Notes: generated from the letters alone by a model not told the origin. A DNA stretch of 14,318 bases from Candidatus Sigynarchaeota archaeon (GCA_030587525.1 JAUQYW010000548.1:1-14318), one strand, 5' to 3'. Numbered from the stretch's first letter, positions 7,072 to 13,357 are shown. A program made the numbers and translations.

Positions 7072-7692
7072 TCACTCGATCTGCTTGAAGCCGTCCTTGG
7101 TGATGACTGCGAGCTGTATCTTTGAACCGGAAGCTATATCACGGGCTTTGGCCGCAGTGACCGCGCGGCGCGCCAGATCGATGCCCTCTTTTTGGCTTAA
7201 CCCTTTCTTGAAGCCAGCTTCGAGAACACCGAGGGCATAGGTGCTGCCACTCCCGAACGAGAGAAAATCTTCCTCCTCGAACAGCGAGCCGATGAGGTCC
7301 ACGCCGAAGATTTTCAAGGCATTTTCCTGGACATCGTAACCAGCGACGAGCATCATGGACAAGAAGTAGGAGCGACCCTGAAACAGCAAGTTCCGGATGA
7401 TGTTCACGATGTATTTCAGCGGCGCTTCTTTACCTGTTTCGATTGTTTTCAACCGGGCATTTGCCCGGGCTTGATCGACGACATACTGGCAATCGGCCAC
7501 TCCACCACTGATCGTGGCCGCGGCATGGTCGGAAATCTGGAACAATTTCTGCGCATTTTTCGTGGCGACGAGATATCCCGCTGTTGCTTGTGATTCGGTC
7601 GCCATAACGATCGCATCCGCGGTTTTCAACGCAAGTGTTGTAGTTCCTGTAGCTAATTGCCCCGACTTCATCAAATCGTCAATGCTGATCAT
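7072..7692 (-). CDS. psmB: Archaeal 20S proteasome beta subunit
   Basis: 206 residues. A 16-residue propeptide ends ATG (Ala-Thr-Gly), with cleavage expected before Thr17, giving a mature TTTLAL N-terminus with the catalytic threonine. Mature Glu17 (as in the Thermoplasma subunit), Lys33 (TKNAQK), the GSGS loop and the ARD motif (Asp166 equivalent) are present, so the N-terminal nucleophile site looks functional. Mature position 19 is Gln where Arg is usual. The subunit forms the inner rings of the 20S core and degrades unfolded or tagged proteins in the cytosol. The start ATG has AGGA 4 nt upstream and a good box A. It heads a likely operon with the JAMM and YkgJ-like genes. The alpha subunit is not in this window. 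Confidence 0.95.
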   Translation of the reverse strand: MISIDDLMKSGQLATGTTTLALKTADAIVMATESQATAGYLVATKNAQKLFQISDHAAATISGGVADCQYVVDQARANARLKTIETGKEAPLKYIVNIIRNLLFQGRSYFLSMMLVAGYDVQENALKIFGVDLIGSLFEEEDFLSFGSGSTYALGVLEAGFKKGLSQKEGIDLARRAVTAAKARDIASGSKIQLAVITKDGFKQIE

Positions 7693-7738
7693 GTTTTCCT
7701 AACACCTATGTAAAACGTATCGGCCAAATATATCTAAT
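7693..7738 (-). promoter_or_regulatory. Promoter and ribosome-binding site of the proteasome beta operon
   Basis: Read on the minus strand, AGATATATTTGG (about 7726-7737) is a good box A, preceded by a purine-rich AACCAAAA that could serve as BRE. The predicted start of transcription is about 25 bp downstream, near 7703. The leader then holds GGTGTTAGGAAAAC just before ATG 7692, with AGGA as the Shine-Dalgarno site. Confidence 0.6.
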
Positions 7739-7748
7739 TTTGGTTTAG

Positions 7749-7778
7749 AAAAAATTAGTTCGACTCATATTTCTTCCT
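7749..7778. repeat. Left copy of a 30-bp near-identical direct repeat
   Basis: AAAAAATTAG, then four bases, then ACTCATATTTCTTCCT. It matches 9246-9274 in 10 of 10 and 15 of 16 positions of the two blocks, with one gap between them. On the minus strand it ends in a T-run, so it could also act as a terminator. Confidence 0.6.
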
Positions 7779-7821
7779 AAAACAACGTTTCCTTGGAACA
7801 TAACTTAACATTCTAGCTTTC

Positions 7822-8485
7822 ATGGTCTTATTTATTGTTGGTCTTATTTATTGTCTTATTTATTTGGTAACGTTGGCAATAGCGTGATTCACGAATTACT
7901 CTCACGCGGCCACGAGGTCGTCGTGTTCGAGCTCGACACCAAGAAGAACCGGAAAATCAGCTCGCGATACTCGAAGAAGATCACGATGTCGTGGGGGAAT
8001 CTCTTGGATGGTGAATCCATAGATCGATCGCTCGTAAACGTCGATGTTGTTATCCATCTAGCGGCAATCATTCCCCCGCAGAGCGAGGAAAACGAGTCCT
8101 TGTGTTTCAAGGTCAATGTTCGAGGAACAGAGACATTACTCTCCCGCATCAATTCAAAGGACCGGAAACCTGGCCTGGTGTTCACGTCATCGGTTAGTGT
8201 TATGGGCCCAACGCAATCAAAGGAGCCTCCGATTAGCGCTTACGACCCCCCGAACCCGACCACGAACTATACGCAGTCAAAAGTGGCTGCGGAGCGGGCC
8301 ATCGCTGCATCCGGGGTGCCTTATTGCATCTGCAGACTCGGTGCAGTGCTTTCGTCACAAAGCTCGTTGAATCCGGCGCTGTTGAAGGAAGCGTTCAATA
8401 TGAACCTCGACGGCCGAGTCGAGATCGTGCTCGACCTGGACGTGGCATCAGCCCTCACCCGTGCCGCGGAACTGCTCGTGGAGGG
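7822..8485 (+). pseudogene. NAD-dependent epimerase/dehydratase (extended SDR), 5' part of a split gene
   Basis: The readable frame (from TTG 7851) gives a Rossmann-type protein: GNVGNSVIHELLSRGHEVVVFE, an acidic residue at the end of strand 2 (NAD preference), HLAAIIPP, the catalytic serine in FTSSVSVMG, and YTQSK with the Tyr-x3-Lys pair. Two defects are visible. At the 5' end, ATG 7822 begins MVLFIV, a normal first strand, but two copies of a 16-bp repeat follow and shift the frame, so the first glycine of GxxGxxG is lost. At the 3' end the frame meets TAA at 8490 inside an insert. The missing C-terminal part continues from 8896. The family epimerises or dehydrates nucleotide sugars. It was probably a functional gene until recently, because the rest of the frame is undamaged. 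Confidence 0.8.
7823..7854. repeat. 16-bp tandem repeat, two exact copies plus a partial third
   Basis: TGGTCTTATTTATTGT occurs at 7823-7838 and 7839-7854, followed by CTTATTTATTTGGT at 7855-7868. It lies over the epimerase start. A 16-bp unit is not a multiple of three, so each copy shifts the reading frame by one. Probably slippage or unequal recombination. Confidence 0.85.
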
Positions 8486-8565
8486 TTGCTAAACAGTTCA
8501 GATTTACATGAACAAAGTTGGACACGACATGGATGATATTGTGGTTTAAAGGCCATCGATGAGCG

Positions 8566-8808
8566 ATGCATGGCATCATGACATCATGCGTGAGAATTGG
8601 CATCGCCGCGTCGATGCTGGGCGTGTGCACCCGGACGATACGGCGATGGGACGCAACGGGGAAGATCACGTGCACCAGGACGCCGGGCGGGCACCGGCGG
8701 ATATCGTTGGCTATCATCGAACGCCAGCAACCTCGTGAGACTGGGCTTGAAGAGGAAGGCTCGCTCACATCTGGGCGAGACACTTTAGCGTCGGTGCAGT
8801 GTGGGTGA
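8566..8808 (+). pseudogene. tnpA: Remnant of IS607 TnpA: MerR-like HTH domain with a foreign in-frame tail
   Basis: 80 codons. Residues about 10-53 read RIGIAASMLGVCTRTIRRW, then DATGKITCTRTPGGHRRISL, closely following the IS607 TnpA pattern (IGxAAxxLGVxxxTLRRWxxxGKIxxxRTPGGHRR). In a whole TnpA this domain is followed by a serine-resolvase domain starting YARVSS; here it stops after IIERQ and goes straight into ETGLEEEGSLTSGRDTLASVQ and a TGA. That tail may be the former C-terminus of tnpB joined by an internal deletion, which is inference. The fragment could still make a small DNA-binding protein able to interfere with full-length transposase. GTG 8590 or ATG 8578 may be the real start. Confidence 0.75.
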
Positions 8809-8895
8809 CCAACCGCAGGATCCATAGTCAGGTAACCCACACAGCACCTAGCGAGTGACGCTCGACCTGATGGCGAATGTGTGAAATAAAATAAC
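8760..8895 (+). ncRNA. Candidate omega (re)RNA scaffold at the right end of the IS607 mini-element
   Basis: Three hairpins occur in sequence: CTCGC/GCGAG (8760-8764 with 8775-8779); a long stem of 18-nt arms, 8793-8810 with 8831-8848, with 16 pairs, two mismatches and a 20-nt loop; and a small alternative hairpin around 8851-8864 (AGCG/CGCT or CGAG/CTCG). Omega RNAs of TnpB systems lie at the element's 3' end and run into flanking DNA, which acts as the guide. Here the guide would begin at the GG/TACTTCGG junction. No TnpB is encoded within the window. The call rests on position and folding only. Confidence 0.5.
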
Positions 8896-9228
8896 GGTAC
8901 TTCGGTGAACGGCAAGGTGCTTAATATCGGAGGAGGGAGGAAAAATGGCTTCCAGCGTCACGGACGCGACCTCACGATCGAGCTTTTTAAGAAAATAGGG
9001 ATCGGCGCGTTGGATGAGAGATGTTTTACGAAAAAAGAATATTTCATCGATTGGATGGACACGGACGAAAGCCAAGCCTTACTCTCCTTTCAAAACCATT
9101 CGTATGAGGACGCGGTCGCCTTATACATAAAGCCCTTGAAACCTTTTCGACCTTTTATCCGATTGATGAGTCCCTTGATACGGCGGAAAATGGAGCAACA
9201 ATCCCCGTGGGTGTCAAAAACGGCGTAA
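8896..9228 (+). pseudogene. NAD-dependent epimerase/dehydratase, 3' part of the split gene
   Basis: Reading GGT ACT TCG GTG AAC from 8896, the frame gives GTSVNGKVLNIGGGR and runs 110 codons to TAA 9226-9228. NGKVLNIGGG is the usual segment after the DVASALTRAAE helix that ends the 5' part, and the following helices (LTIELFKKIGIG and so on) match the C-terminal substrate-binding region of extended SDR proteins. Together the two parts would make about 320 residues, the normal family length. A product starting at GTG 8905 alone would lack the Rossmann core and should be inactive. No promoter is evident. Confidence 0.8.
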
Positions 9229-9244
9229 CGTGAGCTTTGTTTTG

Positions 9245-9256
9245 AAAAAAATTAGA
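9245..9256 (-). terminator. T-rich terminator of the Lrp gene
   Basis: On the minus strand the Lrp stop (TGA, 9263-9261) is followed after 8 bases by a run of seven T. Archaeal RNA polymerase often ends at such runs without a hairpin. Confidence 0.5.
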
Positions 9257-9274
9257 TTACTCACATTTCTTCCT
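9246..9274. repeat. Right copy of the direct repeat, overlapping the 3' end of the Lrp gene
   Basis: AAAAAATTAG, three bases, then ACTCACATTTCTTCCT, pairing with 7749-7778. It covers the last codons and stop of the Lrp gene (minus strand) and its T-run, so the copy at 7749 carries a piece resembling an Lrp gene end. Confidence 0.6.
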
Positions 9275-9752
9275 TGAGGACTTTCATTATAAAGCACGTG
9301 TCGATCGACCGGACACCTTGAATGCTACCTATCTCGTTCTCGATGAAATCCGTGAGGGCTTCCACGCTCTCCGCTGCGACCTTGATGAGGATTCCACATT
9401 CGCCCGAAAGAAGATATGCCTCGTTGACCATGGCCAGGGACGAGACTTTTTTTGCGATCTGCTTGGAGGCCTTCAACTCAGGAACGATCTTGATGGTTGC
9501 CTTGACCTTTTTTTCGCTGATTTTTTTATCGTTTAGAACGATCGTGAACTTCTTGATGTATTCCTCGTCGCGCATCCGCTTCACGCGGCGGCGGACGGTC
9601 GCCTCGGTTTTTCCCACGCTGTCAGCAATCTCCTTGAAGGACTTGGAGGAATCCTCCTTCAGCATGGCGAGAATTTGTCTATCGAGATCGTCAAGGGAGG
9701 ATTTGGAAACTGCGGGTTTCGCATCTTGGGTTTCTTCAGTCATGGACATCAT
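9261..9752 (-). CDS. Lrp/AsnC-family transcription regulator
   Basis: 163 residues. The N-terminal helix-turn-helix is clear: LDDLDRQILAMLKEDSSKSF, then KEIADSVGKTEATVRRRVKRM (about residues 20-60). The C-terminal RAM (ligand-binding, oligomerisation) domain runs from about 75 to 160, including KIVPELKASKQIAKKVSSL and a GECGILIKVAAES segment matching the family's GxxDxxl core. Family members form dimers or octamers and respond to amino acids. Three ATGs lie close together (9752, 9749, 9743); the first is used here without strong reason. A lysine- and glutamate-rich N-terminal extension of about 20 residues precedes the HTH. The promoter has two sets of repeats, suggesting autoregulation. The gene is transcribed towards the damaged epimerase locus. 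Confidence 0.9.
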   Translation of the reverse strand: MMSMTEETQDAKPAVSKSSLDDLDRQILAMLKEDSSKSFKEIADSVGKTEATVRRRVKRMRDEEYIKKFTIVLNDKKISEKKVKATIKIVPELKASKQIAKKVSSLAMVNEAYLLSGECGILIKVAAESVEALTDFIENEIGSIQGVRSIDTCFIMKVLKEEM

Positions 9753-9753
9753 G

Positions 9754-9837
9754 TCTCGATTGATGAACTTGATCTCGATTGATGAACTTGATCTTCAGTC
9801 ATATAAATTCGATCATACTTTTATGCATTTCGATCAT
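9754..9837 (-). promoter_or_regulatory. Lrp promoter with box A, tandem repeats and flanking direct repeats
   Basis: On the minus strand ATTTATATG (9801-9808 region) is a near-perfect archaeal box A preceded by CGAA as part of a BRE. A 19-bp sequence starting TCTCGATTGATG is repeated exactly in tandem (9754-9772, 9773-9791) between box A and the start codon, covering the predicted transcription start. TTCGATCAT occurs at 9808-9816 and 9829-9837, 21 bp apart (two helical turns), next to and upstream of box A. This arrangement fits cooperative binding by an Lrp-type protein, probably the gene's own product. Confidence 0.6.
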
Positions 9838-9905
9838 TTTTTTTTAAGTATCAATAAAGTGAGTGTGAATGTGGCGCAAGAAACGCACGGTTGGTACCGA
9901 TCGCG

Positions 9906-9962
9906 CATAACTCATTTAGCACGGCCATAACTTATTTGAGCCCAGAACGGCCATAACTTATT
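9906..9962. repeat. Three direct copies of CATAACTTATTT upstream of the adaptor-like gene
   Basis: CATAACTCATTT at 9906-9917, CATAACTTATTT at 9926-9937 and 9951-9962. The last two are part of a 19-bp exact repeat (ACGGCCATAACTTATTTGA) set 25 bp apart. They lie 80-140 bp before the start of the next gene and could be operators or contain its box A. Between 9838 and 10043 no gene is evident. Confidence 0.6.
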
Positions 9963-10043
9963 TGATGCAGCGCGGTACCACGAGATGCGCCGAAACAGCG
10001 CGGCGTGGGCTGCCAAGTTGAAAATGATTGGCCCGACAACACC

Positions 10044-11405
10044 ATGGCCCCAGGCGACGATAAAGAGCAGCGGAACTTGCCCGGCTTGGAGGATCTCCTT
10101 TCGAACATCGAAAAATCCAAGCCTTTGGACGAGCTTCTCAACGAAGTGATGGACAAGGAGCTCCAGAAGCAATACAAGGTGAAAGAGGAGCGAAAACAGC
10201 GCATCATTCAAGAGCTCGTCAATGCATCGAAGATCTATGAAAAAATGCCGCTGGATCGGCTTGCCATCAAACTCAACGAGGACATCAACGAGATCCTGGA
10301 TCTCCTGGAACAGATCATCCTCAACAACGAGTTCACGGGCATCGCGATATCGGGAAAGGAACTCATGTTCACCAAGATACAGCGGAAGGATGAGCTCGAT
10401 CAGAAGCCCTTTCTTGTCGTGAGCACGGCCGTCGTCAAGCCGTCGCCAACACCTGCATTCCGGCCCCAGGTGGAGCCTCTCAAGCGCAAGAAGATCGACT
10501 TGCAATTCAAGGTGCTCAAGGACAAGCCTGTCGAGCAAGTCTCAGTGGAATCCGAGAATTTGATCGTGGAGCCCGAAGTAACGCCTGTCGCGGCACAAGT
10601 GCAGTTGAAGCTCAATCTCACGAATAACACGGCCAAGAACTTCGAAAACGTGCTAATCAAGTTTCTCATGCAAGGCACTGCAAATTTAATGCGCATGAAG
10701 CCATCGTACGCGGTCACTGGCGAGTTCCAGAACGAGATCATCGTGCCCAGTGTTCCGGCAAATTCAAACCGGCGGATATTGCTCTATTTTGCCCCGATGA
10801 CGTGTGAACCGCTGGAATTCGACATCCTCGTCCAGTACAAAGACCCGAAGGGAAATTTCATCGATGAAAATCTTGCCGAGAAAATAACCATCACCAATCC
10901 CGTCTTTGCAAAGAAACCGGCGATATCCAAGGAAGAATTCCAGGCTATTATCACGCAGCAGTTGAAATTCAAGGCGATCAAGAGCTACGGCATCCCCGCG
11001 TCGCTGAACCCGACCGATGCCTACCTCATCATCAAGGAGATCTTGATCACGAACGAGTTCGAGTTCGTGGGGGAGAAACTCATCGAGGACAAGAACCAGT
11101 ACCTTGGCTGGTATTACACGTCATTCAAGGAAGCAGAAAAACTCGACGATTTCATCGTTATCGGGCAGGTGCTCAACAAGAAAATGGAATTCTTCGCCAT
11201 GGGGAATAACGCAACCCAGCTGTTGAGCGGGATCACCCACCTCGCGAAAGCTTTACGGACCGCCTTGATTGATCGGGGAATCATCAAGGGCGAGTCCAAC
11301 CTGGTCGAGCTCGTGTGCCCGTCTTGCGGCGGCGTGCTTGAACGAAATCCCGCTCCGGGCGAGATCCACGCGTGCAAGTTCTGCGGGGCCAAGCTGCAAT
11401 TTTAA
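10044..11405 (+). CDS. Winged-helix, beta-sandwich and zinc-ribbon protein resembling a coat-adaptor appendage
   Basis: 453 residues from ATG 10044; an in-frame GTG at 10005 would add 13. Visible parts: a lysine-rich helical N-terminus; a PCI-like winged helix at about residues 50-110 (IYEKMPLDRLAIKLNEDINE); a proline-containing linker; a beta-sandwich at about 180-285 (VQLKLNLTNNTAKNF, EIIVPSVPANSNRRI, FDILVQYKDPKG); an alpha/beta domain at about 295-405 (ISKEEFQAIITQQLKFKAIK, GWYYTSF, DDFIVIGQVL); and a C-terminal zinc ribbon with Cys425, Cys428, Cys444 and Cys447. The Ig-like sandwich followed by a platform-like domain has the order of gamma-COP and adaptin appendages, which recruit accessory proteins to vesicle coats. 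That likeness is my reading of pattern and order, not a search result. The protein is cytosolic, with no membrane segment. Neighbour: a multi-pass transporter 66 bp downstream on the same strand. Confidence 0.65.
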   Translation: MAPGDDKEQRNLPGLEDLLSNIEKSKPLDELLNEVMDKELQKQYKVKEERKQRIIQELVNASKIYEKMPLDRLAIKLNEDINEILDLLEQIILNNEFTGIAISGKELMFTKIQRKDELDQKPFLVVSTAVVKPSPTPAFRPQVEPLKRKKIDLQFKVLKDKPVEQVSVESENLIVEPEVTPVAAQVQLKLNLTNNTAKNFENVLIKFLMQGTANLMRMKPSYAVTGEFQNEIIVPSVPANSNRRILLYFAPMTCEPLEFDILVQYKDPKGNFIDENLAEKITITNPVFAKKPAISKEEFQAIITQQLKFKAIKSYGIPASLNPTDAYLIIKEILITNEFEFVGEKLIEDKNQYLGWYYTSFKEAEKLDDFIVIGQVLNKKMEFFAMGNNATQLLSGITHLAKALRTALIDRGIIKGESNLVELVCPSCGGVLERNPAPGEIHACKFCGAKLQF

Positions 11406-11422
11406 ATGGCGGGAACACCACT

Positions 11423-11456
11423 TGAAAAGTAATCCGCACATTCTCGTGACTTTTCA
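11423..11456. repeat. 8-bp perfect inverted repeat before the transporter gene
   Basis: TGAAAAGT (11423-11430) and ACTTTTCA (11449-11456) with an 18-nt spacer, in the 66-bp gap between two same-strand genes. No T-run follows, so an operator or transcript structure is more likely than a terminator. Confidence 0.4.
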
Positions 11457-11471
11457 CCCCGTCGAGCTGCC

Positions 11472-12440
11472 ATGGACCCGCTAGGAACGCTGATCGGCAT
11501 CATGCTGGGCATCGGAGGCGCATGCTTGTTTAACTACGCTCCCGTGCTGAAAAAGGAGGCATTGAACACCCTGGACGAGCTCACCTTGAAGCGATTTGGT
11601 TCTAGCATCAAGATCTTGATCACCAGCAAGGGCTGGATGGCCGGAATAATCATGAGTCTCGTCGGCACGGCCTTGTTCACGATCAGCGCGAGTATCCTGG
11701 GCCTTCTCACCGTGGTCCCGCTCATGTCGTTTGGCGTGGTCATACTCGTGATATACAGCGTTAAACATTTCCATGAAAGACTTCACGCACGGGATTTCCT
11801 CGGGATCGTGTTCGTCGTGAGTGTTCCGGTATTTCTTGCCCTTTCGGAGATCGGGGACGTGCAGGCGAATATCGAAACTCCTGCGGTCTTCATCGCGTTC
11901 CTTTTAGCATCCATCGTGATCGTGCTGGTCGCGATCATTCCCTTCTTGGTCAACTTCAAGCTTGGAAACAAGCGCCATTCGGGACTCATCTACGCTATTT
12001 CCTCTGGAATGACGTGGGGTGTTGGCACGTTCTTCATCCAGGCGACCCTCGGCCTCTTAAAGAACGCTGGAATCGTTTCTTTGCTGAACATCGCGCAATT
12101 TTTCTCGGTGTTCATGACATTCAACGAGCACGTGGTCGCGTCGATCATCGTCGGGATATCAGGATTACTCATCATCGTGATGAGCACGTTTATGCAACAA
12201 ATTGCCCTGCAGCGGACTAAACTCGCCGTTGCATCGCCGATCAGCCAGACCATCATCAACATCATTTCCATCACGGGAGGGATTACGATCTTTGGACAGC
12301 CTATCGGAAATCCGTTTTTTTATGTGATTTCTTTTTGTTTCGCAATATGTGGAACATTTTTACTTTCAAAGTTTCAAAAACAAGACCAAGCCGCCCGCGC
12401 GAGTGAAATCCAAGGCACCGGGCAAACCACCAAGACGTGA
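11472..12440 (+). CDS. DMT-superfamily membrane transporter, NIPA/EamA-like
   Basis: 322 residues with about ten hydrophobic segments, near residues 5-22, 53-72, 74-97, 108-124, 135-158, 170-190, 196-215, 221-246, 255-275 and 281-302, then a hydrophilic tail of about 20 residues. The ten-helix plan and two-halves look match the drug/metabolite transporter superfamily. The N-terminal GIGGACLFNYAPVLKKEAL is reminiscent of NIPA-type (magnesium) members, whose first helix is followed by KK, but the substrate cannot be read from sequence. A short basic/acidic loop KHFHERLHARD lies between helices 3 and 4. No clear Shine-Dalgarno site precedes ATG 11472. It may be co-transcribed with the upstream zinc-ribbon protein. 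Membrane location is firm, family good, substrate unknown. Confidence 0.8.
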   Translation: MDPLGTLIGIMLGIGGACLFNYAPVLKKEALNTLDELTLKRFGSSIKILITSKGWMAGIIMSLVGTALFTISASILGLLTVVPLMSFGVVILVIYSVKHFHERLHARDFLGIVFVVSVPVFLALSEIGDVQANIETPAVFIAFLLASIVIVLVAIIPFLVNFKLGNKRHSGLIYAISSGMTWGVGTFFIQATLGLLKNAGIVSLLNIAQFFSVFMTFNEHVVASIIVGISGLLIIVMSTFMQQIALQRTKLAVASPISQTIINIISITGGITIFGQPIGNPFFYVISFCFAICGTFLLSKFQKQDQAARASEIQGTGQTTKT

Positions 12441-12568
12441 ACGAGGCGCTGGCCGCGTCGAAGCCATGCCGTGCAAATCTTATACTCTAACCCACCATTC
12501 GATGATCATGAAGCAGCCCCTCGCGCTCTAGCCCCGGGACCCCATCACCCAAGCCACGTGAAACCACG

Positions 12569-13357
12569 ATGAAACACCAGAAAGATGTCGAGCAGTTTCG
12601 CCCCGAGATCGAGAAAATTGCAAAGATGCTGCGGGAAGCAAAGTACGCCATCTGCCTGACTGGCGCGGGCATCTCGACGGACAGCGGGATTCCCGACTTC
12701 CGGTCGCCGAAAACGGGGCTGTGGAACCAGAAGGACGCGCAAGTCCTCACGGAACCGAAGTCGTTCGACAAGGCTATGGAATTCTTCTGGAAGATCGGGT
12801 ACAAGATCGGGAAGATCCTCTTGAAAGCCAAGCCGAACAAGGGCCACATGATCATCGCGAAATGGGAGAACGAGCGGGGGATTGTGAAGGCCGTTATCAC
12901 CCAAAACGTCGACCGGTTGCACCAGAAGGCAGGATCGAAGAACGTGGTCGAGCTGCACGGGAATGCATTCGAAGCCACTTGCCCATTTTGCCGCGGCACC
13001 TACAGCATGAAGGAGCTCATGAGCATATACAAGGCATCGGGAAGGAAACCGCCGACGTGCATGATATGCAGCTCGCCCGTGAAACCGAACGTCGTGCTGT
13101 TTGGGGATCCCATGCCGCGAGGCGCGATGGACAGCGCCATGGACGAGATCCGTCAATGCGACGTTGCCATTCTCCTCGGATCCTCGTCCGTCGTCTATCC
13201 AGCCAATTACTTGCCCGTGCTCGTGCACGAGAAGGGGGGCAAGGTGATCATCGTGAACGAGATGAAAACCGATCTCGACCAGATCGCCGAGGTCGTCGTG
13301 AACGGGTCGATCTCGCACGTTCTAGAAAAGATAGACCAGTTACTCTCAAGTCCTTAA
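12569..13357 (+). CDS. Sir2-family NAD-dependent protein deacylase (sirtuin)
   Basis: 262 residues, typical prokaryotic sirtuin length. Motifs in order: GAGIS with SGIPDFRS (NAD binding), TQNVDRLH, catalytic His130 in ELHGN, zinc ligands Cys138, Cys141, Cys164 and Cys167 (CPFC, CMIC), VVLFGDPMP, GSSSVVYPAN and IIVNEM near the C-terminus. The enzyme uses NAD+ to remove acyl groups from lysines, giving nicotinamide and O-acyl-ADP-ribose; in archaea chromatin proteins such as Alba are known targets. GSSSVVYPA replaces the common GTSLxVxPA, with a serine for threonine. Class assignment (deacetylase versus desuccinylase) is not attempted. The 128-bp upstream gap has only a weak TATA-like CTTATACT (12479-12486); the gene may have its own promoter. 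Confidence 0.93.
   Translation: MKHQKDVEQFRPEIEKIAKMLREAKYAICLTGAGISTDSGIPDFRSPKTGLWNQKDAQVLTEPKSFDKAMEFFWKIGYKIGKILLKAKPNKGHMIIAKWENERGIVKAVITQNVDRLHQKAGSKNVVELHGNAFEATCPFCRGTYSMKELMSIYKASGRKPPTCMICSSPVKPNVVLFGDPMPRGAMDSAMDEIRQCDVAILLGSSSVVYPANYLPVLVHEKGGKVIIVNEMKTDLDQIAEVVVNGSISHVLEKIDQLLSSP

Larger units (their letters stand above)
8486..8897 (+). mobile_element. Miniature, internally deleted IS607-family element (412 bp) inserted in the epimerase gene
   Basis: The boundaries come from the host frame: GAG-GG at 8481-8485 and GG-TACT from 8896. Joining them at GG gives GAG GGT ACT TCG GTG AAC GGC AAG, which continues the epimerase without a break. There is no obvious target duplication beyond GG(T) and no terminal inverted repeat, as expected for IS607 elements, whose serine transposase recombines at a short core. 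The insert encodes the N-terminal MerR-like helix-turn-helix of TnpA but no catalytic domain and no TnpB. Its last about 140 bp fold strongly and lie where IS607/IS605 elements carry the omega RNA. The exact end may slide by the shared GGT. It would need a transposase supplied elsewhere to move. Confidence 0.75.

Noticed and set aside
7590..7645. Inactivated proteasome beta subunit because mature residue 17 is Glu rather than Asp
   Set aside because: The Thermoplasma beta subunit also has Glu there, and Thr1, Lys33 and the RD motif are intact, so activity is expected.
8448..8915. 155-codon minus-strand frame across the IS607 insert
   Set aside because: It crosses both the insert and host sequence and has no similarity that I recognise; the plus strand encodes clear TnpA HTH sequence here.
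9754..9964. CRISPR array
   Set aside because: Repeats of 19 bp are tandem or 25 bp apart with only two or three copies, no spacers of uniform length and no cas genes.
12545..13318. 257-codon open frame on the minus strand opposite the Sir2 gene
   Set aside because: Mirror of a G+C-rich coding gene; histidine/aspartate/valine-rich product with no recognisable motif, whereas the plus frame has every sirtuin motif.
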